Below the pieces are notes generated by a model that searched no databases, was not told the origin of the DNA, and was given only the letters and a program-made list of their open reading frames with translations. Positions 33,903 through 42,993 of a DNA stretch of 64,000 nucleotides are shown in pieces. The position numbers were made by a program, and so were the translations under genes. The stretch covers positions 351,537 through 415,536 of the forward strand of contig JANQPO010000017.1 of assembly GCA_028289445.1 (NCBI GenBank), read 5' to 3'. Position 1 is the first letter of the stretch. Each line of letters begins with the position of its first letter. The stretch comes from Tepidamorphaceae bacterium (GTDB lineage: Bacteria > Pseudomonadota > Alphaproteobacteria > Rhizobiales > JAKSCL01).

Positions 33903-34988
33903 ATGCCGCTGCGCGCAGTCTTCCGGTTTGACATCAACGAAACTATTGGCGGCGGCCACTTCATCCGTTGCAATCGATTGGCTAATGAGCTTGTCGCGCG
34001 CGGTTTCGAAGTCACAGCGGCGCTATCTCGCGATGAGACGGACATTGACGCATTTCAGTCGATGTTCGGACCGCATTTCGCGGGGATTATCAAGCCTTTG
34101 GAGGCGGTGCACTCTGTCATTGCGCGGCCTGATGACGGCGGCGTCTACGATGTTGCGGTTTTCGACAGTTATCACCTGGATGGTAGCGTCCGGGATCGCG
34201 TTGAGGGCGATTGTCGTGTCCTCTTACGCTTCTCCGACTGGCTTCAGCCAATGGAAGATGCCGATATTGTGTTGGACATGTCGTCGGGCGCAACCGCGGA
34301 CGCATATGCAGGATGTGTAAGCAGGTCGGCGATCGTTTTGACGGGGCAGCGCTACGCACTGATCGCGCCCGAATTTGTTGAGCGCCGCACCGAAACCCTG
34401 GCGCGTCATGCGGGTTCAACCAAGCGTGACAATCTCGTCGTTTACGTAAGCTACGGGCTTGGCGACACCACCGATCTCACGGTGCAGGCGCTGCGGGCGC
34501 TTGCCATGATCGAATCGCGAATTCAGCACATCAACATCGCAGTCTCTTCGAAGACCGCCGAATCCCTGCGCCGGCATTTGCAAGTCGACGAGCCGCGGGA
34601 TTTGCCGGACATCGCTTCGAAGCTATCGGTTTTTGGGAACACCCATCAGGTGGCAGCGCTTATGGCTACCGCTGACATCGCCATGGGCGGCTGCGGAATG
34701 ACCTCCTGGGAACGCTGCTGTCTTGGGCTTCCAACAATTGCCTTTCCACTGAGTCTTGACCAGACGGCGAACGCCGCGTTGCTTAACGATCGGCAAGCAA
34801 TCGCGCCCTTTGACGAAGACGAACTCCGTAGCAACCCGGTCCTTGCGCTCGGGCAGGCCTTGGAGATGCTCGCTGACAACCCTTCCAGACGAGCAAAACT
34901 ATCGACCAATGCTGCAGAGATCGTAGATGGAAAAGGCGTGTCGCGGGTTGCGGACACGGTCATTCGGCGTCTCGGCGCTGGTAGCTGA
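33903..34988 (+). CDS. pseG: PseG, UDP-2,4-diacetamido-2,4,6-trideoxy-beta-L-altropyranose hydrolase
   Basis: GT-B-fold hydrolase releasing UDP from the diacetylated sugar to give 2,4-diacetamido-2,4,6-trideoxy-L-altrose, the NeuB/PseI substrate. N-terminal RAVFRFDINETIGGGHFIRCNRLANEL (about 4-30) is the PseG nucleotide-site signature, with His in GGGH. The C-terminal lobe has ATADIAMGGCGMTSWERCCLGLPTIAFPLS, close to the family donor-lobe pattern. ATG at 33903 gives 361 residues; upstream codons to 33834 are unconserved. No GNAT domain is fused, so the acetylation step must come from elsewhere, likely 26857-27357. Confidence 0.9.
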   Translation: MPLRAVFRFDINETIGGGHFIRCNRLANELVARGFEVTAALSRDETDIDAFQSMFGPHFAGIIKPLEAVHSVIARPDDGGVYDVAVFDSYHLDGSVRDRVEGDCRVLLRFSDWLQPMEDADIVLDMSSGATADAYAGCVSRSAIVLTGQRYALIAPEFVERRTETLARHAGSTKRDNLVVYVSYGLGDTTDLTVQALRALAMIESRIQHINIAVSSKTAESLRRHLQVDEPRDLPDIASKLSVFGNTHQVAALMATADIAMGGCGMTSWERCCLGLPTIAFPLSLDQTANAALLNDRQAIAPFDEDELRSNPVLALGQALEMLADNPSRRAKLSTNAAEIVDGKGVSRVADTVIRRLGAGS

Positions 34989-35140
34989 CCAAGCTCCTCG
35001 TGGAGTCTCTCGATTTATCTGGTGTTGCCGTCGGTTTGAACGACAGGCCGCTAGCGCGCCTGGTAGGGCTGCTCGTGCATCGCACGCATTGACGATCTAA
35101 CCGAGCGGTGAGATAGGCGATATTGTGTAGCGCACTGCGC

Positions 35141-36394
35141 TCATTCTCGATGGTGTGGCGCAGTCTCGGCCCCAACGCCACCTATTTGTTTTGCAATCGT
35201 TTTTGCGACCGTAAAAAAGTCAAAGTGCGCTTCAGCGTAACGACGACCATTCGCACCCAATCTTGCGCGTTCGCCTTCGCCCAAATGGTGAAACGTCCGA
35301 AACGCTTCAGCAAGCGCCTTGGGATCGTTGGCTGGCACGGTTATACCCGCGTCGGCCTCGTCAACCGCGTCCGCACTGCCGGAATACGCTTGGATCACGG
35401 GCTTACGGGAGGCGAAGTATTCCGGCAATTTATTTGCTGAGGTGCCGTACTGATAGAGCGGCAAATCCTGCCACGAAATTATCAGAGCATCAGCTTCCGC
35501 CAAAGCCAATGGAACGGCCTGCTTCTCAATCGGCGGGTGAAAGCTGACGTTGTTGAGTTGCTTTTCGTCCGCGAGCGTTTGTAGAGCCGATCGCCGATCG
35601 CCGTAACCAACGAACACGAACTGAATCGGAAGATCTTGCACCATTGCAGCGGCATCGATCACGACATCCAACGAATTGGCCTGCCCCATCGTGCCGGCAT
35701 AGAGAATGACGTCTCGATCAGTGTCGAGCAAATCGAGCAGCGTTTTGGGCAACGAAACGGCTTTGGCCACAGGTGACAACGACACGCCGTTTGGCACCCA
35801 CGAAAACTTTTCTTTTGTCACACCGCACTGCTTCAACCGCTTCCATCCCAGTGGCATCGTCGCAAACACATGATCGGCGGTGCTCAGTGCGAACCGCTCA
35901 ATGACGGCGTTCAAAAGAACAACGGGGTGAAGCTGTGAGTAACGAGCCATCATCCAAAAGGTCGCTGGCCAAACATCGCGAAATTCGAACACCAAGCGGG
36001 CTCGGCGGAAGCGCGCTAGCGACCAACTTGAGATGTAAGGAATCAGCGACGGCGATGAGTGGATAACTGTCGTCGGCGATGGTAGCCGCCATCCGGCAAG
36101 GAACATCCCCAACGCGAACACGAACCAGGCCAGAACCCTCGCTACCTTGCTGTCTTGTGAGACTGACGGCGTCTTAATCCATACATAGCGGACACCATCA
36201 ACCATCTCTCCGTTCTTCAGTGCATCGCCGTCCGGGCGCTTGTGATGAAGATGGTGGCCCGCAGCGGCAAAAATTGTGACTTCCACTCCGAGCTTCAGTA
36301 ACTCCCGCGCCAAATAGTGATGTCGGCACACATAGCCGCGATTGGGTTGCGACGCGTACTGATTGACGATCCACAAACGCCGTTCATCAACCAT
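35141..36394 (-). CDS. GT4-family glycosyltransferase (WbuB-like)
   Basis: Retaining GT-B glycosyltransferase, about 417 residues from the ATG at 36394. N-lobe: LWIVNQYASQPNRGYVCRHHYLARELLKLGVEVTIFAA. C-lobe: VILYAGTMGQANSLDVVIDAAAMVQDLPIQFVFVGYGDRR, then the E-x7-E type site near KLPEYFASRKPVIQAYSGSADAVDEADAGITVP. This is typical of the WbuB/WcaL-like enzymes transferring HexNAc-type residues in O-chain assembly. A hydrophobic patch near residues 93-115 (VLAWFVFALGMFLAGW) may associate with the membrane. Start overlaps the stop of the upstream glycosyltransferase reading by 8 bp (ATGGTTGA). Longer starts lack conservation. Confidence 0.87.
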   Translation of the reverse strand: MVDERRLWIVNQYASQPNRGYVCRHHYLARELLKLGVEVTIFAAAGHHLHHKRPDGDALKNGEMVDGVRYVWIKTPSVSQDSKVARVLAWFVFALGMFLAGWRLPSPTTVIHSSPSLIPYISSWSLARFRRARLVFEFRDVWPATFWMMARYSQLHPVVLLNAVIERFALSTADHVFATMPLGWKRLKQCGVTKEKFSWVPNGVSLSPVAKAVSLPKTLLDLLDTDRDVILYAGTMGQANSLDVVIDAAAMVQDLPIQFVFVGYGDRRSALQTLADEKQLNNVSFHPPIEKQAVPLALAEADALIISWQDLPLYQYGTSANKLPEYFASRKPVIQAYSGSADAVDEADAGITVPANDPKALAEAFRTFHHLGEGERARLGANGRRYAEAHFDFFTVAKTIAKQIGGVGAETAPHHRE

Positions 36395-37490
36395 CGAGAA
36401 TGCCGGCGAATGTTTCACTGTGGTTCGCGAAATCAAACGCGTCGCGAAAGCCGCGATTGTTACGTTTGAGACTTCCCGGCCCCGTCCAGTTTTCGGACAA
36501 CCTGTTTATCGCAGCAGCACAGTCTGGGGCGTCTCCAGCCCGAAACACCATGCCTAATTCGTGCCGCTCCACCAGCCGCGCCACCTCGTATGTATCGGCA
36601 GCAATGACGGGAAGGTCCGCAAAAGCCGCTTCGAATAGCTTGTTGGGCAAGGCCAGTTCATAGGAAAGAGTCGCAGGCACGAGCGGTACCAAGGCGACAT
36701 CGGCGCTGGCGATATAGTCCACGACATCCTCAGGATGTACCGGTCGGAGGAAGTGTATGCGGTCTTCCAGCGTCTTGCCATGCGTGAGTTCTTTGATGAT
36801 CGGCTCAAAAGTCGCCGCAATTCGTCCGACACATGCAAAATCGATATGCGCGGGTACCAGAGGTAAAGCTTCAACGATCGTCTCAAAACCACGGTTGTGC
36901 GTCACGTTGCCGATCATCACCATCAGTAGTCGATCAGAGGGCAATTTTAGCTCTGCGCGCACACCACCTTCGGGTGCATCCCGGCCCCATCGGGCAACCC
37001 GCTGCGCCTTCGCATGGTCCGGAGAACGTGCAAAGGGCGCATTGTAAACAACCTGCGGTCGCACGATGGCATATTCGCGCTCCAAATATCGGGCGATGAG
37101 CGGAGCGACAGTGGTAACGAGATCTGCATGAGGAAGGTGGCGCGCTTCGTAGGAATGAACCCAGTCGCGCTTACTCTTGGGCATCGGTGGGTTGCGGTGC
37201 GTCTCCAGCTCGTGCGAGTCAAAGGCCAGTTTTGCCCCGGTGCGTCGTTTCATGCGCACGCCAAGCTCCAGCGTTTGCCAATCATGACATTGGACAATGT
37301 CCGGTTGGAAATCGACCAGTTCCCTTTCATGCGCGAGGGCAAAGCCTGTTGCCTGAAATGCAAACAGTTCATTTCGGATAATCGCAACGAGCCTTCGCTT
37401 GGCGGCTTTAAGGATGCGGTTGATCATTGCGGATTGCCGCCATCCATCGAATCCAGTTCCGCGATGATCGTGCGATGTTCTTGACGACAA
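36387..37490 (-). pseudogene. Glycosyltransferase GT4-like, main (C-terminal) part of a frameshifted gene
   Basis: 367-residue reading with most of a GT-B enzyme: VDFQPDIVQCHDWQTLELG, AKLAFDSHELETHRN, LLMVMIGNVTHNRGFETIVEALPLV, and donor lobe LPNKLFEAAFADLPVIAADTYEVARLV. It lacks the N-terminal Rossmann strand that every GT4 member begins with; that strand is encoded in another frame at 37424-37774. The two readings overlap by 67 bases and together would make one enzyme of about 460 residues. A TGA about 35 bases upstream of the start in this frame shows the frames cannot be joined without a shift. Its own TTG start has no clear ribosome-binding site. Hence probably one disrupted or ribosomally frameshifted gene, or an assembly error. 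Confidence 0.75.
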
Positions 37491-37774
37491 ACACTCGAAG
37501 GCTTGGGATGCGATGAGGCATCCTGATCAGCCAAGGGTCGCACAAACGCAAGCACTACTCTCCAGACAATCTGCGGCCAGCGCGCGTACAGCAAGGGCCG
37601 AAAAATCCCTTTGCGAATGTACACGACACCACCCAATTGCTCGATTGCGGGAAGCCCCTCCGCATGCCGGCAAAACACACGCACCTCGTGACCAGCCCGT
37701 GCAAACAGTTCGGCTTGCTTGATCACCCGGTAGTCAGGATTGCATGTGTTTGGCACCAGGATTGCGATCTTCAT
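37424..37774 (-). pseudogene. Glycosyltransferase N-terminal fragment of the same frameshifted gene
   Basis: 116-residue reading whose first 60 residues are a classic GT4 N-lobe start: MKIAILVPNTCNPDYRVIKQAELFARAGHEVRVFCRHAEGLPAIEQLGGVVYIRKG. After about residue 90 (FVRPLADQDASS...) it loses family resemblance and stops at 37424. The continuation in family members corresponds to the overlapping frame starting near 37490. The frame change needed is -1 (or +2) somewhere between about 37525 and 37424. Taken alone it would be a non-functional lobe. Confidence 0.72.
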
Positions 37775-38131
37775 ATTGACGCCCTCAGGAAATGCTCACT
37801 GCCCATACGACCATCGCGCATGTCAGTTCAAGCTGCGATCACTCGCGCAGTAGCCGCTTCGGAGAGATTGCCGTACGTTGGCTTCCGTATGCCGCGTGTT
37901 TTAGGCCCAAACGCATGAATAACCCTGCGGGACCGTCAGCATAATGCAGCGGTTAGCCAATGCGGCTGAGTGCTGATCGGTTGCCACCTGCCGTGCGACG
38001 ATTCCATTCAGGTAAATCGCAAGCTTCTCCGGCAGGATTGCAGCATCCGAGCTGCGCATTCAGGAACTCGTCATGCGCTAACAGTCAAACTGGACCAATC
38101 GGGTCGGTCGGCTAACTGCCCCATTGGCTCT
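37775..38131 (+). other. Gene-free interval upstream of a plus-strand terminator; possible sRNA
   Basis: No supported protein-coding gene on either strand. It is followed on the plus strand by a good intrinsic terminator (38132-38155), although the nearest plus-strand gene (pseG) ends at 34988, and all genes between are on the minus strand. The interval could therefore encode an untranslated plus-strand RNA or hold the remains of a lost gene. It also includes the promoter for the minus-strand glycosyltransferase starting at 37774. Confidence 0.35.
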
Positions 38132-38155
38132 GACGGCAGACGCCGTCTATTTTTT
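38132..38155 (+). terminator. Rho-independent terminator, plus strand
   Basis: Perfect 6-bp GC-rich stem GACGGC / GCCGTC with a 4-nt loop AGAC, followed directly by TATTTTTT. The T-run lies only on the plus-strand side, so it terminates rightward transcription. It abuts the stop codon of the leftward small membrane protein gene (the complementary A-run encodes its Lys-rich tail), but would not work as a standard terminator for that gene. Confidence 0.7.
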
Positions 38156-38398
38156 CTTGATCCCGCGAAACCGGTTAATGCCCTTGGCTACTTCTTGAAA
38201 AAAAATCGCCAAGACAGTGCCAACCAACTGAACCATAGCAAGTGTGATGAGAATTTTGCCATAGCCTGCCAATCCAAAATGTATCAGCATGCTGCCAACA
38301 GCTATGTAGAAGGCGCTTCGCAACCACATCCAAAGGGGTGGAATCGCACGCTTGCGAAAGTCTTTTCGGATCGTTCTGCCTGGCAGTCGGTCTAGCAT
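38147..38398 (-). CDS. Small two-helix membrane protein, function unknown
   Basis: 83-residue basic protein with two predicted membrane helices: FYIAVGSMLIHFGLAGYG (about 29-46) and ILITLAMVQLVGTVLAIFFQEVA (about 49-71), and a Lys-rich tail (GIKKK). No family recognised. It could be a stand-alone small protein or the end of a lost polysaccharide flippase/polymerase, because the island otherwise lacks visible Wzx and Wzy. Flanked by gene-free sequence on both sides, with no strong ribosome-binding site. Moderate confidence that it is expressed. Confidence 0.45.
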   Translation of the reverse strand: MLDRLPGRTIRKDFRKRAIPPLWMWLRSAFYIAVGSMLIHFGLAGYGKILITLAMVQLVGTVLAIFFQEVAKGINRFRGIKKK

Positions 38399-38657
38399 CT
38401 ATGTCCGACTCCTCCGAATTCGTTCAATCTTGAGGCAGTTCCACTTAGAGTGTGGTCCATACGGAAGCTTGTAAGTTTCATGGGCGATACTCGGCAATAT
38501 GGCATCGCGCTATAGGCATCTCAAAGACCCGTTTTCAAACTGACCCACTACTGCGGTGAGCGAGCATAGCCGCAGCGTGTGCGTTCTAGGCGTCTGTCCT
38601 TCTGGCGGCTCTTTGCATGCAGGTATTGCCGAACCGTCCGAGCCCGGCGGGACAGCG

Positions 38658-39827
38658 TCAGGTGTATGCCGACAGCGCACCGACGACGCGGTCGAATGCG
38701 TCGTCGCCGAGATAGGCCCCAGAGGGAAGACTAAGGACGGAACGCGATGCATCTTGGCTTCTCGCAAGCCCCGCCGGGTCGCAATGATGTGCGCTATACG
38801 CCGAAAGCCGGTGCATGGGGCTCGGGTAATAGACGTTGGTCGGTACGCCGGCTTCCTGGAGACGGTCACGCAGTTCCGCCCTGTCGATATCCTCGGGCAC
38901 GCGGACCGTGTACTGCGCCCACGCCGACGATAAGCCTTGTGGGATATGAGGAACCGCCACCCGGTTGCCGAGTGCCGCCGAATAACGTTCGGCAAGGGTT
39001 TGGCGCGCGGTAAGCTCATCGTCGAAGACGTCCAGTTTCGCCAAGAGTATGGCCGCCTGGAGCGTGTCGAGTCGCGAGTTCATGCCTAGACGGACGTTGT
39101 CATACTTGTCGGCGCCCTTGCCGTGGAACCGCATGGACCGCAACAGGTCCGCCCAGGTGTCATTGTCGGTGAACAGCGCGCCGCCGTCGCCATAGCAACC
39201 CAGCGGCTTGGCGGGAAAGAAGGAGGTTGTGGTGATGTCGCCCAGCGTGCCCGCGCGCCGTCCGTGATAGACGGCGCCGAAGCTCTGGGCGCTGTCTGCG
39301 ATGACGTGCATTCCCTCCCGAGCGGCGATCGCATTGATCGCGTCGTAGTCGGCGGCCAGGCCGAACAAATCGACCGGGATGACGCAGGCTGGCCTCAATC
39401 CCACGTCTCGCGCATGCGCAATACAGCGCTCGAGACTTTCGGCATCCATGTTGTAGGTGTGCGGATCGATGTCGACGAACACGGGGGACGCCGCCAGATA
39501 GGGGATCATCTCGGCGGTAGCCGCGAAGGTGAAGTCCGGCACGAAGACGGCATCGCCGTCGCCCACGCCGAGAGCCATCATCGCGAGAAGGAGGGCGTCG
39601 GTCCCGTTGGCGCAGGTGACGCAGTGTCGCGCGCCGGTGTGAGCGCACAGAGCCGCTTCGAGTTCGGCGACCTCCGGCCCCATGATGTACTGGCCGTGTG
39701 CCAGGACCTTTTGGATGCGCGCGTCGAGGTTATCCTTGATGCGCGCTTGCTGTGCCGCCAGATCGATGAAGGGTATCGCGTTAGCGGTCGTCGTCTGCGC
39801 GCTCAAGTTTTCCGTCTTTCTCAACAT
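38658..39827 (-). CDS. WbpE/WlbC-type UDP-3-keto-GlcNAcA aminotransferase
   Basis: PLP-dependent DegT/DnrJ/EryC1 aminotransferase, 389 residues, predicted to convert UDP-2-acetamido-3-keto-glucuronate to UDP-GlcNAc(3NH2)A. Motifs: IPFIDLAAQQARIKDNLDARI, VTCANGTDALLLAMMALGVGDGD, FTFAATAEMIPYL, and the PLP lysine in TTSFFPAKPLGCYGDGGA. The sequence type matches WbpE/WlbC better than PseC. The ATG at 39827 overlaps the acetyltransferase gene by 47 bp; a TTG at 39806 is an alternative. Last gene of the leftward WbpA-WlbA-WbpD-WbpE operon. Confidence 0.88.
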   Translation of the reverse strand: MLRKTENLSAQTTTANAIPFIDLAAQQARIKDNLDARIQKVLAHGQYIMGPEVAELEAALCAHTGARHCVTCANGTDALLLAMMALGVGDGDAVFVPDFTFAATAEMIPYLAASPVFVDIDPHTYNMDAESLERCIAHARDVGLRPACVIPVDLFGLAADYDAINAIAAREGMHVIADSAQSFGAVYHGRRAGTLGDITTTSFFPAKPLGCYGDGGALFTDNDTWADLLRSMRFHGKGADKYDNVRLGMNSRLDTLQAAILLAKLDVFDDELTARQTLAERYSAALGNRVAVPHIPQGLSSAWAQYTVRVPEDIDRAELRDRLQEAGVPTNVYYPSPMHRLSAYSAHHCDPAGLARSQDASRSVLSLPSGAYLGDDAFDRVVGALSAYT

Positions 39828-40359
39828 AGCGTTCGCCCGTTCTCGGACAGATCAGATCCTCGCCCAGCCGTTCTCCGGCGCGACTCACCCACCCGATGCG
39901 CCGTGCCGGAACACCTGCAACCAGCGCGTACTCGGCGACATCGGAGGTCACCACCGCGCCGGCGGCGATCATGCACCACGCACCAAGACGATTGCCGCAG
40001 ATCACAGTCGCGTTGGCACCGATGGTCGCGCCGCGCCCGACATGGGTCTTGGCGAACTCGGATTTGCGTTCGATGTGCGCGCGCGGAGTCAGCACGTTGG
40101 TAAACACGCAGGACGGCCCGCAGAACACATCGTCCTCAAGCTCGATACCGCGATAGAGGGCAACGTTGTTCTGTATCTTGCAGCCGTTGCCGATCACGAC
40201 ATCGGGACCCGCCATGACGTTCTGGCCCAGGATGCAGCGCTCGCCGATACGCGTGTTGGGTAGCACATGCGAGAAGTGCCAGATCTTGGTGCCGGCGCCA
40301 ATCTCGACCGGCTCGTCCACATAAGCGCTTTCGTGAACAAAGACGTCCGGCGCGATCAT
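39781..40359 (-). CDS. WbpD/WlbB-type UDP-GlcNAc(3NH2)A N-acetyltransferase
   Basis: Left-handed beta-helix acetyltransferase, 192 residues. Hexapeptide repeats run through IGAGTKIWHFSHVLPNTRIGERCILGQNVMAGPDVVIGNGCKIQNNVALYRGIELEDDVFCGPSCVFTN. KTHVGRGATIGANATVICGNRLGAWCMIAAGAVVTSDV carries further coils. IWHFSHV and the Asn pair in KIQNNVALY are typical of WbpD/WlbB, which acetylate the 3-amino group using acetyl-CoA. ATG at 40359 overlaps the dehydrogenase stop (ATGA). Product UDP-GlcNAc(3NAc)A. Confidence 0.92.
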   Translation of the reverse strand: MIAPDVFVHESAYVDEPVEIGAGTKIWHFSHVLPNTRIGERCILGQNVMAGPDVVIGNGCKIQNNVALYRGIELEDDVFCGPSCVFTNVLTPRAHIERKSEFAKTHVGRGATIGANATVICGNRLGAWCMIAAGAVVTSDVAEYALVAGVPARRIGWVSRAGERLGEDLICPRTGERYVEKDGKLERADDDR

Positions 40360-41333
40360 GAAGGCGCGATCCGGTCTAGGTCGGGGTGCCGTTCGCCCTC
40401 GCTGGGCTTGAGCGGCGCAACACGAATCTCGCTGACGAGTTCGATGGACGGGCGTACCACGTCAAGGCCGAAGCCTTCTCCGTCCAGAATATTCCGGTAG
40501 CTGGCGGTATGAAGGTCTGTGAAGCCGCCCGAAAACTCGATCTCTTCGCCATCGACCGTGATCGACCGGTAGGTGCTGGAGCCTGGCGGTGTGCGTGCGG
40601 GTAGGTGCGCGCGGCTTATCGAAAGGACCCAACGCACCCGCGCTCTCTCGAACTCCAGATAGCCGGCAGCAGCGTCAGCCGACCTGTGATGGACGATATT
40701 GGATTTGAGCGGACCGAAGACGAAGCCGAGCATATCGTAAAAGTGCACGCCGATATTGGTCGCGATTCCGCCGGACTTGTGCTCGACGCCTTTCCAGGAC
40801 GCATGGTACCAGGCGCCACGCGAGGTGAAATAGCCTAGGTCGACATCGTGGATTTTGGAGGGATCGGACTCGGCCACCTTCTGCTTGAGCGCAATGATCG
40901 CTGGATGGAGCCGTAGTTGCAGGATCGAGTAGACCTTTCGGCCGGTCTCGGCCTCAATTGACGCAAGCGTGTCGATATCGGCTGGGTCAAGCACAAGCGG
41001 TTTTTCGCAGATCACGTCGGCGCCTGCGCGCATGGCGAATGCGCTATGGGCCTTGTGCAGATAATTCGGCGAGCAGATGGCGACGTGATCGATCGGGCGT
41101 CCGGCCCCCAGCAAATCGTGCACATGCGCCTCGAACTGCTCGAACTCGGTGAAGAAGGCCGCGTCTGGGAAATGGCTGTCCATGATGCCGACGCTGTCGG
41201 TGACGTCGTAAGCGACCGCAAGTTCGCCGCCGGTCTCGCGCATCGCTTTGAGGTGACGCGGTGCGATGTAGCCGGCCGCTCCGACCAGCGCGTAGCGTGC
41301 CGCGTTTCCAGTCCCGCCGCTCATGCCCGCCAT
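40356..41333 (-). CDS. WlbA/WbpB-type UDP-GlcNAcA 3-dehydrogenase (Gfo/Idh/MocA)
   Basis: NAD-dependent oxidoreductase that oxidises C3 of UDP-GlcNAcA. Diagnostic stretches [52 protein letters not shown] and [30 protein letters not shown] (EKP near 111-113) follow the WlbA family closely. [13 protein letters not shown] lies in the C-terminal domain. Length 325. It overlaps wbpA by 13 bp and the acetyltransferase gene by ATGA. Middle of the leftward operon. Confidence 0.92.
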   Translation of the reverse strand: MAGMSGGTGNAARYALVGAAGYIAPRHLKAMRETGGELAVAYDVTDSVGIMDSHFPDAAFFTEFEQFEAHVHDLLGAGRPIDHVAICSPNYLHKAHSAFAMRAGADVICEKPLVLDPADIDTLASIEAETGRKVYSILQLRLHPAIIALKQKVAESDPSKIHDVDLGYFTSRGAWYHASWKGVEHKSGGIATNIGVHFYDMLGFVFGPLKSNIVHHRSADAAAGYLEFERARVRWVLSISRAHLPARTPPGSSTYRSITVDGEEIEFSGGFTDLHTASYRNILDGEGFGLDVVRPSIELVSEIRVAPLKPSEGERHPDLDRIAPS

Positions 41334-42622
41334 ATCCTCTCGCCGTCGGGCGGAAACCGCCCCCTTGTGTCGATGATCAACTGAGCGTTCTGCATGATCA
41401 TCTCGTAGTCGAAATCAGCGTGATCCGTTAGCACGACGATAGCATCGAAGGCGGCGAGGGTCTGCGGTGTCAGATCAACCGACGACAGGTCGAAATCATG
41501 CTCGCGCATCGGCGGGAAGACCGGCACATGCGGATCGGAATAGGAGACTTCGGCGCCCCATTCACGCAGAAGCTCCATGACGAGGACTGACGGGCTTTCG
41601 CGCATGTCATCGACGCCACTCTTATAGGCAATGCCGAGTGCCAGAATCTTGGCATCCCGCAGCGCCTTGCCGTGCTGGTTCAGCGCCTCGATCGCCCGGT
41701 CGAGCACATATTGCGGCATACGGGCGTTAATCTCGCCGGCCAGTTCGATGAATCGGGTGTGCAGCCCAAATTCGCGTGCTTTCCAAGTCAGATAGAAAGG
41801 GTCTATCGGGATGCAGTGTCCGCCGACGCCAGGGCCGGGATAATAGGCGGTGAAGCCGAAGGGCTTGGTCTTGGCCGCATCGATGACCTCGAAGATGTCC
41901 AGTCCCATCGCCTCGGCGATCAGTTTCATCTCGTTGATAAGTCCGATGTTCACCGACCGGTGGATGTTCTCAAGCAGCTTGACCATCTCGCCGGTTTGGG
42001 TGGAGCTGACCGGAACGAGGGTGTCGATAAACGCGCCGTAAAGGGCCTTTCCGGCGGCCAAGCAGTCGGAGGTGTGACCGCCGACGATTTTCGGGATCGT
42101 TTGAGTATTGTATCGCTCGTTTCCCGGATCTTCGCGTTCGGGCGAATACACAAGGTAAAAGTCTTCACCTGGGGTCAAACCCGCATCGGAGATGTACGGC
42201 AGCATCACTTCTGCCGTCGTTCCGGGCCATGTTGTGCTTTCCAACGAGACGAGCTGGCCGCTTCGAAGGTGCGGCGCGATCGAGGCCATGGTGGCTTCGA
42301 TGAAACTCAGATCGGGCTGTTTGAACTTGTTGAGCGGCGTGGGCACGCAGATAATCAGTGCGTCGCATTCGGCCGATCGCGAGAAATCGGTCGTGGCCTC
42401 GAATCCGGCGTTGCGAATGGCCACGATCTCGTCATTCGGTATGTGCCTAATCGGGCTAGATCCGGCATGAAGCTGGGCAATGCGCTCGTCCGAAATGTCA
42501 AACCCGAGAACCTTCAGCCCGGATCTAGAGATCGACAGGGCAAGCGGAATGCCGACATAGCCGAGCCCCAAGATGCCGATCTTCGCGGAGCGGTCGGCGA
42601 TACGGTCGATGAAATTTGTCAA
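41321..42622 (-). CDS. WbpA-type UDP-N-acetylglucosamine 6-dehydrogenase
   Basis: NAD-dependent four-electron oxidation of UDP-GlcNAc to UDP-GlcNAcA, first step of the UDP-GlcNAc(3NAc)A route. N-terminal [30 protein letters not shown] (about 12-42), [22 protein letters not shown], the catalytic block [20 protein letters not shown] with active-site Cys, and C-terminal [19 protein letters not shown]. The TTG at 42622 gives 433 residues starting [20 protein letters not shown]. The longer frame to 42796 adds Arg/Cys-rich unconserved sequence and is rejected. First gene of the leftward operon. Confidence 0.93.
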   Translation of the reverse strand: MTNFIDRIADRSAKIGILGLGYVGIPLALSISRSGLKVLGFDISDERIAQLHAGSSPIRHIPNDEIVAIRNAGFEATTDFSRSAECDALIICVPTPLNKFKQPDLSFIEATMASIAPHLRSGQLVSLESTTWPGTTAEVMLPYISDAGLTPGEDFYLVYSPEREDPGNERYNTQTIPKIVGGHTSDCLAAGKALYGAFIDTLVPVSSTQTGEMVKLLENIHRSVNIGLINEMKLIAEAMGLDIFEVIDAAKTKPFGFTAYYPGPGVGGHCIPIDPFYLTWKAREFGLHTRFIELAGEINARMPQYVLDRAIEALNQHGKALRDAKILALGIAYKSGVDDMRESPSVLVMELLREWGAEVSYSDPHVPVFPPMREHDFDLSSVDLTPQTLAAFDAIVVLTDHADFDYEMIMQNAQLIIDTRGRFPPDGERIWRA

Positions 42623-42993
42623 GCGGCAACGTCCAGTTGTCAGGCGTGCGTCCGGTGAGTTGCGACGCTGGGGACATATTCTAACTCCCAGATCAATGCA
42701 ACCGAGTTGCCTGACGGTCGCCGATCCAGGTCGATGCGCATGGGAAGCCGCTTGACTTCCGACTGCACCAAGCCACATGCATCTTCTGTCATCCATAATG
42801 CACTTAGCTGTGAGCTACTGGCCTTGCGAAACGAATCCTCGACACCGATTACGCTGTCGACCCGCTCCAAGAGGAACGCGATCTGCTCTGCTCAGAAGCT
42901 GAATGTCATCGGAAATCTTTCCCGTTTCGCCGAGCGGGGAGATGACGAGAAAGATCACAGGTTCGGCGAACCCATTTCGTTGAGACAAATCAC
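42623..42993. other. Divergent 371-bp intergenic region
   Basis: Separates the leftward wbpA operon from the rightward epimerase gene and so holds both promoters. Short open frames on both strands (42640-42870 minus and 42707-42997 plus) have no recognisable domain. I see no strong palindrome or terminator here. Confidence 0.4.

Noticed and set aside
38510-38560. Sequence resembling the end of an insertion sequence (GGGTCAGTTTGAAAACGG on the minus strand)
   Set aside because: Only a short resemblance from memory; no transposase remnant, no second end and no target duplication were found.
39123-40103. 326-residue open frame on the plus strand
   Set aside because: Antisense to the WbpE- and WbpD-type genes with no domain; shadow.
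42640-42870. 76-residue leftward open frame between wbpA and the epimerase gene
   Set aside because: Continuous with the unconserved upstream extension region of wbpA; no homology recognised and no start signal.
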